Source: Blastobasis lacticolella
Lineage: Eukaryota > Arthropoda > Insecta > Lepidoptera > Blastobasidae
Length of the DNA stretch: 64,000 bases
NCBI GenBank assembly: GCA_905147135.1
Contig: LR990054.1
Location: forward strand, 14,793,001 to 14,857,000
Reading direction: 5' to 3'
The notes beneath the pieces are model-generated. The model had not been told where the DNA came from and ran no database searches. It was given only the letters and a program-made list of their open reading frames with translations. The first letter of the stretch is position 1. Every line of letters begins with the position of its first letter. Shown one piece after another: positions 1 to 11,036 of this stretch. The translations under genes and the position numbers were made by a program.

Positions 1-400
1 TCCCGGCGTTTCGGTAGGGTTACACCCACCGTGGTCACGAGACGACTGCCGTGGAGAAGTGACAGCTGCGGTGATGTGCTGGTAGACTCCTACCCTCACA
101 TAGAATTGTCCATTTGTTGTTTATTCGGAACTGCACGGCACACAACACTCACGATGTCCACGGATACGTCCGACGATAAATCTTCTGTCTTAAGGTTATT
201 TATTTTGCACAACACTGGGTTCCACGACGTCGAAAGCTTATATCCATCTTCCCGATTGAAAGTTTTGTACTTTTGAAACGTCGGGAAAACAAATCGTAAA
301 GGTACGTCGCGTCCAAGTCCCGTCTAATATAATAATACGTACTAGCATTATTACGTAATATTATTAGTGCACATCTGTCGACAATTATCTACCCAAAAAC
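1..400. other. Unassigned stretch at window start
   Basis: No repeat or gene is recognised. The first 280 bases are richer in CpG than the flanking DNA and hold an 81-codon open frame at 31-276 whose product resembles no family I know. It may be an unlisted repeat. Confidence 0.3.
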
Positions 401-401
401 G

Positions 402-515
402 TTGCCTGGAAGAAATCGCTTTAAGCGATAAGGCCGTCTGTTGCTTCTCCTGCTGTTAATTTTAAGCCATTGTATTTTTATTTATTGTGCAATAAAGCGT
501 TATTCATTCATTATT
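402..515 (+). mobile_element. Non-LTR retrotransposon 3' UTR end
   Basis: The block 'gcctggaagaaatcgcttt' followed by 'aagcgataaggccg' and a late AATAAA (491-496) is a 3' UTR type common in lepidopteran LINEs. Only the 3' end is present, as expected of a 5'-truncated copy. A diverged relative lies at 1712-1820. Confidence 0.6.
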
Positions 516-662
516 TTGTAAAATACATTGTAATAAGGATAATTAATTTTGTAAATCCACGTAGAAAAGCTTATTTTTGTGTTGGTTGGCTTTTTTTAAT
601 TTCTGATGGAATGTGGACACATTTTGGGGACATTTTTTTCTTAATAACACTAGCCAATCATT

Positions 663-850
663 TGATCGCCATGTCACCTGGTGGTAAGTGACGATGCAGC
701 CGTAGATGGAGCATACTGGCAATACCAAGCAATACCAAGGATATCACCAATACATTGGCCATGTTCCTCTGGTAAGAACTAAGCTAGACACTTCCACTGC
801 CAAAGCCACAGTTTTCTATGGAACATAGGACCGTAGTCACCTACAGAAAA
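663..850 (-). mobile_element. LA-type LINE 3' end, degenerate
   Basis: Read on the minus strand it keeps the LA landmarks, including a match to 'cactgccaaagccac' and a worn form of the 'caccaggtgg' 3' motif. It is more diverged than the copies at 24100, 44815 and 51901. Confidence 0.5.
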
Positions 851-1148
851 AAATACTTACTTTTGCCCTAATCTACCTATGGTTAAATGCTAAATTCCTA
901 CCAATAAGTAGGCACAATAGTCTCACCCGAGACCGTTGAAGAGCGAAGTGTAAATAAACCGAAATATTTTGCTTTTGCTTTGCGTTAAGCCTGATTTGCA
1001 TCAGGAAATAAATCTCTTGGCTAAGTAGGATTTCTTCGGCAATTTATTTCGAGTGTTGAGTTGACACGGCACCTCAGGTGGTTTGGATTTATTTATCTAA
1101 GCTCGTCTACAGCCGTTCCTAAATTCAATGTCCGACTGTCAGTCTTCG

Positions 1149-1440
1149 TCAAGTCAAGTCAAATAATTTTTATTCAATTTAGGTTTACAAAACTCTTATG
1201 AACGTCATAAAACACAAAATTATGTTTACAAATAACATTTAGAAAAATCGGGCTGCGGGCCGTGGCAACATTGAGCCGGTGTGCCTTCCAGACATTATTA
1301 GTCCCAGAATTGGACTGACTGTCACTGTCTGTCACTGTCACCTTGACAGTTTGACTTACCGCCCGAATCAACGGTGCACGGTGCCGCGCCGCGTGCGTTG
1401 TTTTTGTGCACATATAACATAAATATTATACGAACACGAA
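1149..1440 (-). mobile_element. Retroelement with (TTGAC)n tail
   Basis: On the minus strand the element ends in AATAAA-like sequence followed by TTGACTTGACTTGA (1149-1162 on plus). This simple-repeat tail is typical of a non-LTR insertion. The internal 79-codon frame (1174-1413) is not a recognised protein and is probably 3' UTR or SINE body. Confidence 0.5.
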
Positions 1441-1711
1441 AAAAAACTATATATTAAAGGTGATAACTGTAAAACCTAATAATTAATGGCTAAATCACAA
1501 CCATACGCATTTTCTAGTAGGTACACAGTGCATACCTGTGAATATGCAACAATTAAAGTAAACATAACCTAATTAACAGTGACGTAACAGTTCGTACCTT
1601 TCCCATATATTATTAGAGGCTAGCTACCTACATAATATCTTATGCATTATTATTTATATTTAGGTACTTAAATTATGTAGTTAATACTAAGCAAATATGT
1701 CTTACCTCATT

Positions 1712-1820
1712 TAGGCTTGCTGGAAGAAATTTCTTTATAGATATAAGCAGTGCCTGTTGTGTCGTTTATAATTGTATTTATCCTTGTTGTTTTATTGTGT
1801 ACAATAATGAGTTAAATGAA
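1712..1820 (+). mobile_element. Diverged LINE 3' UTR end
   Basis: It shares the 'tgctggaagaaatttcttta...tgtgtacaataa' layout with 402-515 but is heavily substituted. It is an old copy of the same 3' UTR family. Confidence 0.45.
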
Positions 1821-1839
1821 TCGTAAGTAACGAAGTGGC

Positions 1840-2560
1840 TGAGTATAGAGCATGTTTTTCTGGAAACAGCTTATTTACTCTGACCTTAAAGGAGCCCAGA
1901 TTGTACTGTTCGAGGAAGACATTGGCAGGCGTCAATTTATTTGCCCTACGTACGCATTAGAAAGGTTTGTTAAAGATAGTTGGTATTTCTACGACATTAG
2001 GGAAAAAGGAGCTTCTTGTTCCCCAAAGCCAGGGCCGGCGGAATCAGATCGTGTTACTATTCCTTCGAACACACACTAAAATATTATAATGTGTTGATAA
2101 CACTTATCAACATTCCTCTTATCATCGCTTACACTTGTCATCATACTTTGTTCCTGATTTCCCAAAGATTCTTCGTATTTTACGGAAGTAGACCAAACAG
2201 AATGCACTTGGAAGCAACAAAATGCATTTCGGCAGCTCCACCACTGACTGACAAGACTACAGAAGTCGGTACACAGTTGGATTTAGTAGTAAAACGACTT
2301 TGAGAATTTTCACTTTTATTCTCATAAACAAATTCGTTGGTGTTGGTTTGTTTAACAACTTCTGGCGTTGAATATTCAATGAGTGGATCTTTCTTTGCAT
2401 AAAAATAACGCCGGTTTGATCTCAGACTTGAGATTTGGAATAATGTATGGTTTTAGAGGCATTTATGAACATTAATGGATATAATATTCATACTTACTTA
2501 CATTGCAAACTGGATTAGATATACCACCAGCTTCGTTCACACGGTCACAAATGAAGATGT
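1840..2560. other. Unassigned AT-rich DNA
   Basis: Two short overlapping frames (1852-2079, 2016-2303) have no recognisable domain, splice context or repeat match within the window. Nothing else is seen. Confidence 0.3.
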
Positions 2561-2568
2561 CAACGATG

Positions 2569-2665
2569 CTTTCATCGCACATGTTATCGGGTTTATTATT
2601 GTTTTTTAGTGTTGTTATTGTTGTTGTTTAAACCCAATAACATGTGCAATGAAAGTGTAGTGAAT
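2569..2665. mobile_element. Short inverted-repeat (MITE-like) element
   Basis: Arms 2569-2595 and 2639-2665 are 27 bp with two mismatches and read 'ctttcatygcacatgttaty' then 'gggttta'. The loop is T-rich. Related arms occur at 13397-13492, so this is an interspersed foldback family and not a chance hairpin. No coding capacity. Confidence 0.6.
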
Positions 2666-2669
2666 AACC

Positions 2670-4400
2670 ACCTATAGGTATGTCAATGATGGTCTGTTTT
2701 CAAAATCGGAATATGTAAAAAATGTGACTGATTGATGTTATATCAGTTCTATTATAGTCTCAGGCAAAATTATCTTATTTAAGAAGTCGACTCTTTAGAT
2801 GGATTGCTTTGATATGGAGTCTTCATCTTTGAAGGAGAACAATTGGGGTGTCCAATTTTCATACTCTTGCCTTTCGATTGATCTATTAACTCTCTCTCTA
2901 GGGCAATGTAATTTTAAAAATATGGTAATTTTCTTAGCAAAAATCAAAATTGAAAACCGTTCGACTCGAGGCGAGTGATTTAAAAATACAGCAGTGACCA
3001 CTTTCAATCCGGTAGCCCACTTGCCTGTTTGCCTACCGCATGAAAAAAAGTATATTTTTAAAGGTAAAAAATGAGACGTAACAAATGACCAGACTTCGTC
3101 TTGTAATTGCGTAATGATGTTACAATGACATGAAATAATCTACATAATGCCGCACACTATCATTACAGGGTTTCATCTATCATAGTTAAGCGTGATTGAT
3201 AATTCCAGTTATCGACCGAAGAGATCTTGGAATAGAGAAGATGTGCTGCGAGTCTTGGTGCGCTGGCGTGGTAAGCCAAATTGTGTGTCTGTAGTAATCT
3301 ATACAATATACATATTATTACTTTCACTACATATTATATAAAAAGTAGTACGAAAAGTAACCCCGATTGCTATTATAAAACTCAAGAGTTAAAAACAAGT
3401 CGAATGTTTAAATAAAATGGGTATAGGTACATAGTGCAAATATAAGTTGAATTTAAACGTGAAAGCAGTCGGAGCCCATTTTCATGTAGGTGGACACGAA
3501 TACTGATTATTTTAAACTTTAAATTAAACTAACATTTGTACTAAATAATACACCCATTTACTGCCAACATTCGTCTTGTTTTTAACGTTTCAGTTTTTTA
3601 GTTAGTGTTTTCAGTATCAGTAATCATCGCTCTACAAAAAAAAAATATATGTAAATCGAAGTTTTAAAACAATAAGCTTTTACTTCTGGAGGTATTTAGA
3701 ACTGTAGTCTGTCCAGACTGTCTTGTCTTTTTTGGTTATGGAAATTATGTATTTCAATGGATAATATGCAGGAGTATTAGTTAAATTTTACGTTCTATGT
3801 GTTTCTTAAATAATTCAAGACATCTATATATACAAAGTGTACGTAACCGTACGATACGGCAAGTCGTGATTTTGGGTATTGCTTGTTCACCAAATAAGAC
3901 ATGTCAGTCTGGACAGATCATATACGATAAATATTAACTACCTTTACACAATCTTCCAGTTAGTTTGAGCACAAGCAAAGCACGCCAGGCCCTTAGAAAA
4001 ACTTGTCGCGGCCCACATTCAAAGGTAATTATAATAAAAGTCCAATGACTTCGGTAAATCATGTTGAAGAATCGCCCACCGAAAGAGTGATAAATTGATA
4101 GCTCTCAATGAGATCGAACATGCTATGGAAGTGGATAATATCGTTCAGTGAAGATTTTTGCTTTTAGCTCGACAATTTTGTTCTAAAATTGTTGGTTACC
4201 ACTGTTAAAAAATTTAAATAAGTTTTATCGTATTTGAAAGAGTATACGGTTGCCTGATCGTGGCTAAAAGATTGTTAATAATTAAAATTAAGTTGTATAG
4301 TCAATGTTATTAGGTCTATTATGGAATGTTAGATTTGGACAATGTGATTATATGTGAATTATACTGGTGATGCAGTGGCCAGCAGGAACCCTGAACATGA
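2670..4400. other. Unassigned AT-rich DNA, 1.7 kb
   Basis: No recognised gene or repeat. The open frame at 2795-3007 (minus) looks random. Short A and T runs occur, for example near 3640. Confidence 0.3.
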
Positions 4401-4404
4401 ATCC

Positions 4405-4531
4405 AATAGATATTAAAAAAAGATTGAGTGATTCAAGAGGAAGGTTTTTAAACAAGAAAAAAGTGTAGGTAGGGATAAAGGTTGATATAGGGGTAGAACG
4501 CCACGTGAAAGAAGTCGCGCCGGTAGTATAG
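4405..4531 (+). mobile_element. Helitron H2, 3' part
   Basis: It contains 'gattgagtgattcaagagga', a short GTAGG/GGGTAG-like tract, then 'acgccacgtgaaagaagtcg' and a worn terminus ending 'tatag' before T. This matches the 3' half of the H2 Helitrons at 28551 and 53014. The 5' half is missing. Confidence 0.6.
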
Positions 4532-4539
4532 TACAAACA

Positions 4540-4980
4540 GTTTATAGATTTCCGTTCATTTAAAGTCTAAGCAGATGACGTCTAAGATCTAGGTAAAAGG
4601 AACACACATAAGTATGCAAGAGTATAGGTACCTGATAATAGTATTCTAATGAATGCACAAATCTAGATCGCTCGGACAAGATCTAGATTTCCAAAACAAA
4701 AAGGAGCCGCCACTCTTAAATATTTATGAAATTCATAGCGTTTTCAACAAACTGTATAAATCAGTATCTGTATGCTTGTCTGACCAGTTTCTACTTAATA
4801 AAAATGTATCAATAGATCAGCTTTGGTGAAAAGTGAATGAGGTCTTATGGCTGAGTGCGTGTTTCAGGCTTGAAAGTCACCAAGAGGTAGCCGGTACATC
4901 CAAATTCTAATAATGACTGGTAGAGTAGAATAAATAAATGTTCTTTCTGCCGCTGACTATACAAGGCTTCTAATCTATTC
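4540..4980. other. Unassigned DNA
   Basis: No gene or clear repeat. A fragment near 4920 ('tggtagagtagaataaat') resembles the 5' part of R280, but too little is left to define an element. Confidence 0.3.
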
Positions 4981-4985
4981 TAATA

Positions 4986-5105
4986 TCCTACTTAATATTA
5001 TAAATGCCAAAATGCGTAAGGTCGTTCGGATATTACTCCTCCACTAAAAAACTACTGAACGGATTTTAAAGAAATCATGCACTAATATAGGTTAGAGCCA
5101 GAATA
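4986..5105 (+). mobile_element. Helitron H1, 5' part
   Basis: It starts TCCTACTTAATATTATAAAT after A and contains 'aaaactactgaacggatttt', the hallmark 5' region of the commonest lepidopteran non-autonomous Helitrons. No CTAG end follows, so the 3' half is lost. Confidence 0.65.
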
Positions 5106-5109
5106 TTAC

Positions 5110-5300
5110 AACAATGTGCCATGGAGAGGATCTTTCGGCGACCAGAAAGTACCAGAAATCACAGATTAGGATGGCTCTCCACAAGATGGACCACCTTCTG
5201 AAGGTCATACGGAGTCGATGGATACAGAGGCAAAAAGGTTATAAGTGTGGCCTATATTCAGCAGTAGATGTCAGGCGTTTGACATGGTGATAATTATATT
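5110..5300 (+). pseudogene. LINE ORF C-terminal remnant
   Basis: The block reads like the end of a LINE reverse-transcriptase polyprotein ('...RKYQKSQIRMALHKMDHLL...') followed by 'gcctatattcagcagtagat', a worn form of the usual '...YVQQWtd' C-terminus. Clade cannot be fixed from this piece. It is not a functional gene. Confidence 0.45.
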
Positions 5301-5328
5301 GAATTGAAAGGAGTCATAAGTAACGCAT

Positions 5329-5610
5329 GGCGCTTTGGCCGTGTGGTGTCCGGTAGAGTAGAATAGCACCAACCCCTTATACCTACTCGTGGGTGTCGTA
5401 CAAGGCGACTAATGTTTAGAGGAATAAATCTAAGTCTCCGTAGGCTGGAAAATGGGCAGCAGCGTTTTCCATTGTTATATTTATAATACTGCGATCTCCA
5501 ACCCGCCTGCCAAGCGTGGAGATTACGGCAATAACCTCCCCTTTCGTGGGAGAGGCCCTTAGTCCTGCAGTGGACTGTTTATGGGCTGTGATGATGATGA
5601 TGTGATGATG
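5329..5610 (+). mobile_element. R280 retroelement, complete, with TSD
   Basis: The unit runs from 'gcgctttggccgtgtggtgt' to '...gggctgtgatgatgatgatg'. It is bounded by an exact 11-bp direct repeat, aagtaacgcat, at 5318-5328 and 5611-5621. That is a TSD and fixes both ends. The GATG tail points to target-primed reverse transcription. No tRNA-like head is visible, so it may be a non-tRNA SINE or the 3' end of an unseen LINE. Other copies lie at 16709, 23441, 28187, 30303 and 54474. Confidence 0.85.
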
Positions 5611-5945
5611 AAGTAACGCATAAAAATATAAAGCAGTTCCGAACACATCAAGGAACCGCTTGAAACCACACCGCTCATTCCCATGCAAAATTACCGTGCT
5701 TGAAAATTATCTTACCGAGATAAATTTAGCAGAATTATGAGTCAACAAGGCAACAAATAAACTGGAAGAGAACGTGACGTCACGTACGTAGCGAAGGGAC
5801 ACAACTGGCCAGGAATACGGAATGTGACGTGGCAAATTTAAATTAAAATTCAACATTGCAAAGAGAATAACGCTAATATATTTTAAGGGAACACATTCTC
5901 GCGCTAGGATCTCAAATTTGACAATTACTCTAGCCAAAAAACTAC

Positions 5946-6180
5946 TTTTTTTTATATTACACAGCAGACAAACAGGCAAGCAGGCTACCTGATGGAAAGT
6001 GGTCACCGCCGCCTATGGACATCAGCAACACCAGGGGAGTCACCAATGCGTTGCCCGCCTCTAAAGAGACCTCTAATATACCTCTTGAACGCTCCCATGT
6101 CATAGTCCAAAGGAAACACTGTGGCTGGGAGCACATTCCACATCCGAATCGTACGAGCGAAAATGTCACTGAAATTGGTC
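5946..6180 (-). mobile_element. LC-type LINE 3' end with ORF C-terminus
   Basis: On the minus strand one frame reads RTIRMWNVLPATVFPLDYDM, then a GAFKR-type sequence, the usual C-terminus of a non-LTR polyprotein. It continues to RGGQRIGDS and a stop, then the 'ccactttccatcagg' 3' motif and an A-rich tail (plus 5946-5955). The element is 5'-truncated and inactive. Confidence 0.7.
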
Positions 6181-6189
6181 TACGACAAT

Positions 6190-6400
6190 ATACGACTGTC
6201 GTATATAGTCGAGAAAATATTTTTTGGATGCAATAGACATTTGAATGTTAATGTAATTAATAGAGATAAGTGGCTAGAAATAATGTCGAATTCGACATAT
6301 CAACGCGAGTATTAGGCCCCTGGAGCCTTGTATGAAGTAGTTCTTCTTTAACGTAGCATGTGCAGTGCGAGGCTATCAACCATCTGCCACCAACGGATCC
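6190..6400. other. Unassigned DNA
   Basis: Nothing recognisable between two LINE fragments. Confidence 0.3.
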
Positions 6401-6404
6401 TTGC

Positions 6405-6690
6405 ATCTTTCGGTCATTTAATGAGACGGAGTAATGACAGTCTGCAAATCTTGTCATTGTAGGCAATGTCATTGGCAAGAGGTTAAGAGGACGGTCACAA
6501 ACTAGATGGACCGATCAGTTGAAGGTTGCGCTATTTAACACACTCAACAATAACTCTGCGACACGGTGAGGCGAGGCTGAGGTGGCGATGGATAGGAGCG
6601 GTTGGAGGCATTTCGTGCGCTCGAAGATGTGCTCATCAGACAACGACCCTTTGTCACGAGAGACCGACTACAGAGACAAAGAGAGTGTAG
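6405..6690 (+). pseudogene. LINE ORF C-terminal remnant
   Basis: Frame pieces GHLMRRSNDSLQIL, GKRLRGRSQTRWTDQLK and MDRSGWRHFVR follow the order seen at the C-terminus of many insect LINE polyproteins (GH.xRR, RGRPxTRWxD, DRxxWR). In-frame stops lie between the blocks, so this is a decayed copy. It belongs to a different lineage from the RTE at 18019. Confidence 0.6.
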
Positions 6691-6942
6691 TTTAGCATAG
6701 TTTGGTCAATAAAGGGATTGTGAAGTGCATGAACAAGAACCTAAAGCAAATTTTCTGAAACTCAGCGTGCTTTGGGAATGTACATATACTAAAAGTACTG
6801 GAACGAGAAAGAGCTCGAAGAAGGTCCCTTTTTTTCGGTCAGATATCTTGAAAACGGTGTGTCGAAACAAAAATATTCTAATAATTGAAAGTTTAAGATA
6901 TCTAGTTCCATTATTACTATCACTGCACATTAAAACACAAAA

Positions 6943-7092
6943 TCCCACGCCGCGTCTGTCTGTTCGCGATAAACACAAAAACTACTGAACGGATTTACGT
7001 GCGGTTTCCACCAATACAGTAATTCATGAGAAAGCTTTAGGTATATCATTTGTTAAGGTTACTACCCGTGTCAAGCTGGGGCGGAGCGCTAG
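6943..7092 (+). mobile_element. Short Helitron, about 150 bp
   Basis: It starts TCCCACGCCGCGTC after A, contains 'aaaactactgaacggattta', and ends '...ggagcgctag' before T. TC and CTAG termini with A/T flanks are the Helitron signature. It has no coding capacity. Confidence 0.6.
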
Positions 7093-7099
7093 TTAAAAT

Positions 7100-8260
7100 A
7101 TATAGAAAACGCTGCTGCCTCTTTTCTAGTCTACGAAGGCTTTAGTCTGACGTGTAGGTGAGGTAGAGGCCGGTATGGCAGACCCTACAATTCAAAATAA
7201 AACTTTCGAATTACCCAAACAGAATTAAGCTAGCTTACGCATAGACAGACGCCAGCCACAACTCACTCAGGCCGATCCAGCACGCATTAATTATTCCCTC
7301 ACTAATTGCTAAAGGCAGAGGCAGCAAATCAAAGTAATCGGCTAATCCAATGGAGGTATACGATAAATATTAGTACAATAGGCCGTCGAAAGCACCTGGG
7401 GCTTATCTAATCTCATTTGGCACAATGGTGCGTTTTCAATTGTACGTCTATTACTGGATGGACACACGGACGGACGGGTTGACTAGGGAACTCTGGGTTG
7501 CCAGTACAGTGTGTAAATTGATTTCTAATTGGAAAGGTGTGATTATCAAGCACATAACTTACGAGTACATATCAAGCATTGCTGTTGAAACTCTGTTGCC
7601 TGGGGACGCAGTAGCTAAAATGCTTAAACTTCTTAGTAAGGCAAAAAAAAGATTCGTTCCACCGGTGTCCACCGGGTTGGCTCATTTTCCGGCATCAAAC
7701 AGGAATTTCCATCTAGGAAAATGCAACCAAACTTTTACAGTGCCCAGTGCGATACGATATTGGTGATTGATGTAGATTTGGATAAATTTTGGTAAGGTCT
7801 GTAAAATCTGGCGAACAAATGGGCGGGCAAACGCTAGGTGTTCATATAAGACCAACGATAATCAGCTAAACGTTGGAGTTGAAGAATCATACATAACTAC
7901 ATACATACGTAACGTCACACCCTATTTACGTATGAGTAGACAGACGCCACATCGTTCCACATATGAAGAGTCATAAACAACTAGAAATAAGCCAGTCAGC
8001 CGTGTGTCGCGCCCGTCAGCCGCGACCAATGGCGTTCTCGGTTATTTTCACCTTTTCACCGAGGCGTAATGAACGAAACAATTGAACACTGCCGCCGGCG
8101 CTAACCCACTGGCCAATGACGTGATGGCTCGCAAGTTGCGAGTGTTGAAAGTCGCAACACGTGAGGTTAGGGATACATCAATAGTTTACTTATCAGCCGT
8201 GTGGAACCGTGGAATAGCACAGACCCGATTTTTTTACATCGTCATCTTAGCATGATTGAT
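7100..8260. other. Unassigned DNA, 1.2 kb
   Basis: A 113-codon frame (7425-7766) has no domain or splice context. Two similar phrases, 'agacagacgcca', occur near 7243 and 7939. Nothing else is seen. Confidence 0.3.
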
Positions 8261-8264
8261 TAAT

Positions 8265-8455
8265 CATGGCTTCTGTCTGGATCCGCTTTCCTGCTCTTCT
8301 TCTCTACTTCCCTCGGTCTTCTGCATAGTCACTACGTAAGGCCAAGAGCTTACCTCACGCTCAAGGGCAAGCGTCTCGCGTTCAACTTTGTTATGTCTTG
8401 TTTGAGTCTCCCGCTGAACCTCATTCCTGATACCGACAGGATTAAACGATAATGT
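8265..8455 (-). mobile_element. RTE-clade LINE 3' fragment, diverged
   Basis: The minus strand aligns in order with the C-terminal coding end of the RTE at 18019 (PVSEKRPRGRPKK to WRRxSRK region) but is heavily mutated. No TSD is seen. Confidence 0.5.
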
Positions 8456-8485
8456 ATAACTATTTTGGCTTTGGCTTTGGCTTAC

Positions 8486-8560
8486 TTGGACGAACCCTGG
8501 GCCCTCGCGTACCGCGCGGGGGCGCAACCGGGACGTAACGTCAAGATGATAATGATGATG
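8486..8560 (+). mobile_element. S1 SINE 3' tail fragment
   Basis: It contains 'ctgggccctcgcg', 'caaccgggac' and 'gtcaagatgataatgatgat', the last part of the S1 SINE. A 5'-truncated or eroded copy. Confidence 0.55.
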
Positions 8561-8569
8561 TATTACTAT

Positions 8570-8980
8570 TTGACTTGACTGCTTTCAAAACTGCGATCTC
8601 CAACCCGCTCGCCAAGCGACAGTTACTTAATGCCAAACTAATGTCAGAATAATCAAACAATACTTCAAGAAATAAAAATAAGGTAACCGAAATTTTTACA
8701 ATCATTACAACATCCAAACCTACACTACAGCCACAAAATCACTCTATCAAAAATAAAGTACCACACACGCCAAAGAGAAGCTCAAAATTTTCACACATAA
8801 ATCTTCGGATTGCATGAATAATACTTGAATAAATATTGATTTGTGTCGCGTCTAAGTTACCTCACGTGTTCGGAAAGCATGCTCGGTTCACTTTCGTTAG
8901 CTGCGCGGGCGCAGACCGCTTGGGGACGGCCGAAAACTTGGCGGCTATTCATCGTAAACATGTGTATAGCCTTACTAATC
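8570..8980. other. Unassigned DNA
   Basis: No gene or repeat recognised apart from a short TTGACTTGACT tail-like motif at the left edge. Confidence 0.3.
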
Positions 8981-8988
8981 TGATCTTA

Positions 8989-9247
8989 TCTCAGTAACAT
9001 TATAAATGCGAAAGTTTGTAAAGATGTGTGTATGGATGTTTGTTAATCCTCCACGCAAAAACGACTGAACGGATTTTGATGAAATTTGGCAGTAATGTGG
9101 CTTATAGCCTAGAGTATCATATAGGTTATAATTAATCCTGAAATTTAATGTGGTTAGAGCGGGAACGGGTCCAGGACCGTTCTCAATATTCTGTGCCGGA
9201 ACGTAAAAACCGAATCTTACGCATACGAAGTCGCGGGCAAAACCTAG
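8989..9247 (+). mobile_element. Helitron H1, full length
   Basis: The unit starts TCTCAGTAACATTATAAATG after A and carries 'aacgactgaacggattttga'. It ends '...tcgcgggcaaaacctag' followed by T. Both termini and the A/T insertion site fit a non-autonomous Helitron of about 259 bp. It has no Rep/helicase and depends on an autonomous partner. Confidence 0.75.
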
Positions 9248-9339
9248 TTCTTTATAAGTACCAGATGAAATATTTATGGCATTTTGACAGCCCTAGCTTT
9301 AATTAAGCAGAATGTTTAGTTGGAAAATAACTTTCGCCC

Positions 9340-9432
9340 TAGAGAGATTATTATGGCAATGTAGCCAAATGTGGAGGAAGGTCAAGTTCAGCAGTGTACT
9401 GGGTTATGGGGTGTTGATGTGATGTGATTAGG
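9340..9432 (+). mobile_element. Degenerate R280-like tail
   Basis: 'tcaagttcagcagtgtactg' followed by a TGATGTGATGTGATT tail resembles an eroded R280 or LINE 3' end. Assignment is tentative. Confidence 0.35.
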
Positions 9433-9465
9433 TTATTTTTGGTAGAGTAAATCTAGTTGAATAAC

Positions 9466-9936
9466 GCCCGAATACCCTCTCTCTCATCTTGGCGTTAATG
9501 TCCCGGTTGTGCTCTCGCGCACAAGGGTCCGACGTGACCATGATCCAGGATTAGGCAGGTCAGGTAATTACAGTGGAGCGGCTGCCATCTGACCTCCATG
9601 ACCCTGCTACCAGGGGAACCTCACCAGATTAGATCATGATTACACATCCAGTCGCCTGAATGTGCAGGTTTCCCTCACCGTAAGAGCATCGGTTAGTATT
9701 CAACTAATGTACATAACTCAGAAAACAGTCATTGGTACATGGCCGGAGCGGGATTCGAACCCGGGACCTCTGGCTTACGAGTCGGATTCTCTAACCGCTC
9801 GGCCACCAATGCTCTTAACGCCCGAATACCCAAATGTCTCTTAATTTTCAGGGCTCATTAGAACGTCAAAGACTTGAAAGTGAGAGCATGATCTTTAAGG
9901 AGCCCTTAAAGTTAAGAAGCGTTACAGTATTCGGGC
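9466..9936. mobile_element. MITE split by an S1 SINE
   Basis: The termini gcccgaatac (9466-9475) and gtattcgggc (9927-9936) are inverted, and similarity extends inward for about 40 bp ('tctcttaattttcagggctc' against '...gagcccttaaagttaagaa'). A second copy at 61611-61907 shares both ends. Without the SINE and one target copy the MITE is about 117 bp. It is non-coding; superfamily unknown. Confidence 0.7.
9478..9815 (-). mobile_element. S1 SINE, full length, 16-bp TSD
   Basis: On the minus strand the tRNA-like head ('ggtggccgagcggtta', B box ggttcgaatcc) leads into the S1 body and a 'cgccaagatgaga' tail. The TSD taacgcccgaataccc is perfect at 9462-9477 and 9816-9831. The target is the left end of the MITE, so the SINE arrived later. 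The head would drive RNA polymerase III transcription; it is not a tRNA gene. Confidence 0.85.
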
Positions 9937-9939
9937 TGC

Positions 9940-11025
9940 AGAGTAGCAATTTGTCGTCACAAGCTATATCAGAAAATTGTCTTATCATTTAAGAGCGATA
10001 TAATATGCGTTTCACACTATCTTTATTCAAAAAAGGCCTTCAAATTAGTAAATTTGATAAAGACCAGTACAGAAGACCACTGAATTAATAAATCATGCAA
10101 TAGAGAACATACTGGCTAGATAAGCAAGTAGGTAGATAAAAAAACTTGTATGTCAACACACCACTACTCCAGCAAGCCGAAAGCTTTCCACCAACCGCGA
10201 CCGCTGATCGGGCGCTTAAATATTAACTGCACAAAGCAAACAGAGTAATAGCCCGCAAATAAGCAAAGACAATAATACCTAATGACCACCGTGGAAGTAG
10301 CACTCGGCACCTGTTCGGCTGTTTTCGCCAACTTTCGTGCTGCGGAGAAACTCCCGCGCATCGCGGAAATCCTACAATTACGCCCTAGAACAGCCGGCCA
10401 TTATCACACACTGGCTCGCAGTAGTTGGACATTAAGAAAGCGTGCGTGGAAACGATATAAGCTAAGACTAGTGATGTCAGTGTGGGAACTGTTATTCGGA
10501 TTATTCGATTGGAAGATAGAGGCCTTGTAAGATAGAGGGTATTAGAATTAGGGCCGAAATTTCACTCACATAAAATTTATCTGTTGGGTAAAGTAATGAA
10601 ACAGTACCTTTGTACCAAAGGGGTATCAATTACTGTTGTCTATTTACGCTCATAAGTCGTATAAAATCGTCAGAAAAGCTAGTATAAAACAAATTACAGA
10701 CCCAAAAATACAATTCGTGTACCCTTTCCATTCGGATTCCGGATCTAAATCATTCGAATAGTTCGATTTTTTTAAAACAATCTCCCATCACTATGGACAG
10801 CCAACGCTACTGGATCTTAATAGTTTATTTAGTCCCGTAACGTGTTGCGATCACACCGTAAGAACGGATAGGACGTCGTATTTATGGCTGAGTTTTACGT
10901 TTTACGGATATCACGGACATTTTCCAGCGTTTCAAATGCAGCTGCTAAAGCGTTTTATGGGCGATCGTTACAAGCGCATTATAAAACGTATTTTAAATTG
11001 TTCACGTTGACTTTCAACAGAGTAT
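9940..11025. other. Unassigned DNA, 1.1 kb
   Basis: The frames at 10164-10361 (minus) and 10282-10530 (plus) overlap in a locally GC-richer patch. Neither has a recognised domain or a good splice border. I see no gene. Confidence 0.3.
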
Positions 11026-11036
11026 AAAATTCAAAT

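Noticed and set aside
7425..7766. 113-residue plus-strand frame
   Set aside because: Length is within chance for 64 kb in six frames; composition looks random and no motif is seen.
10282..10530. 82-residue frame as an exon
   Set aside because: No recognised domain, no convincing splice borders, and an overlapping frame on the other strand of similar length.
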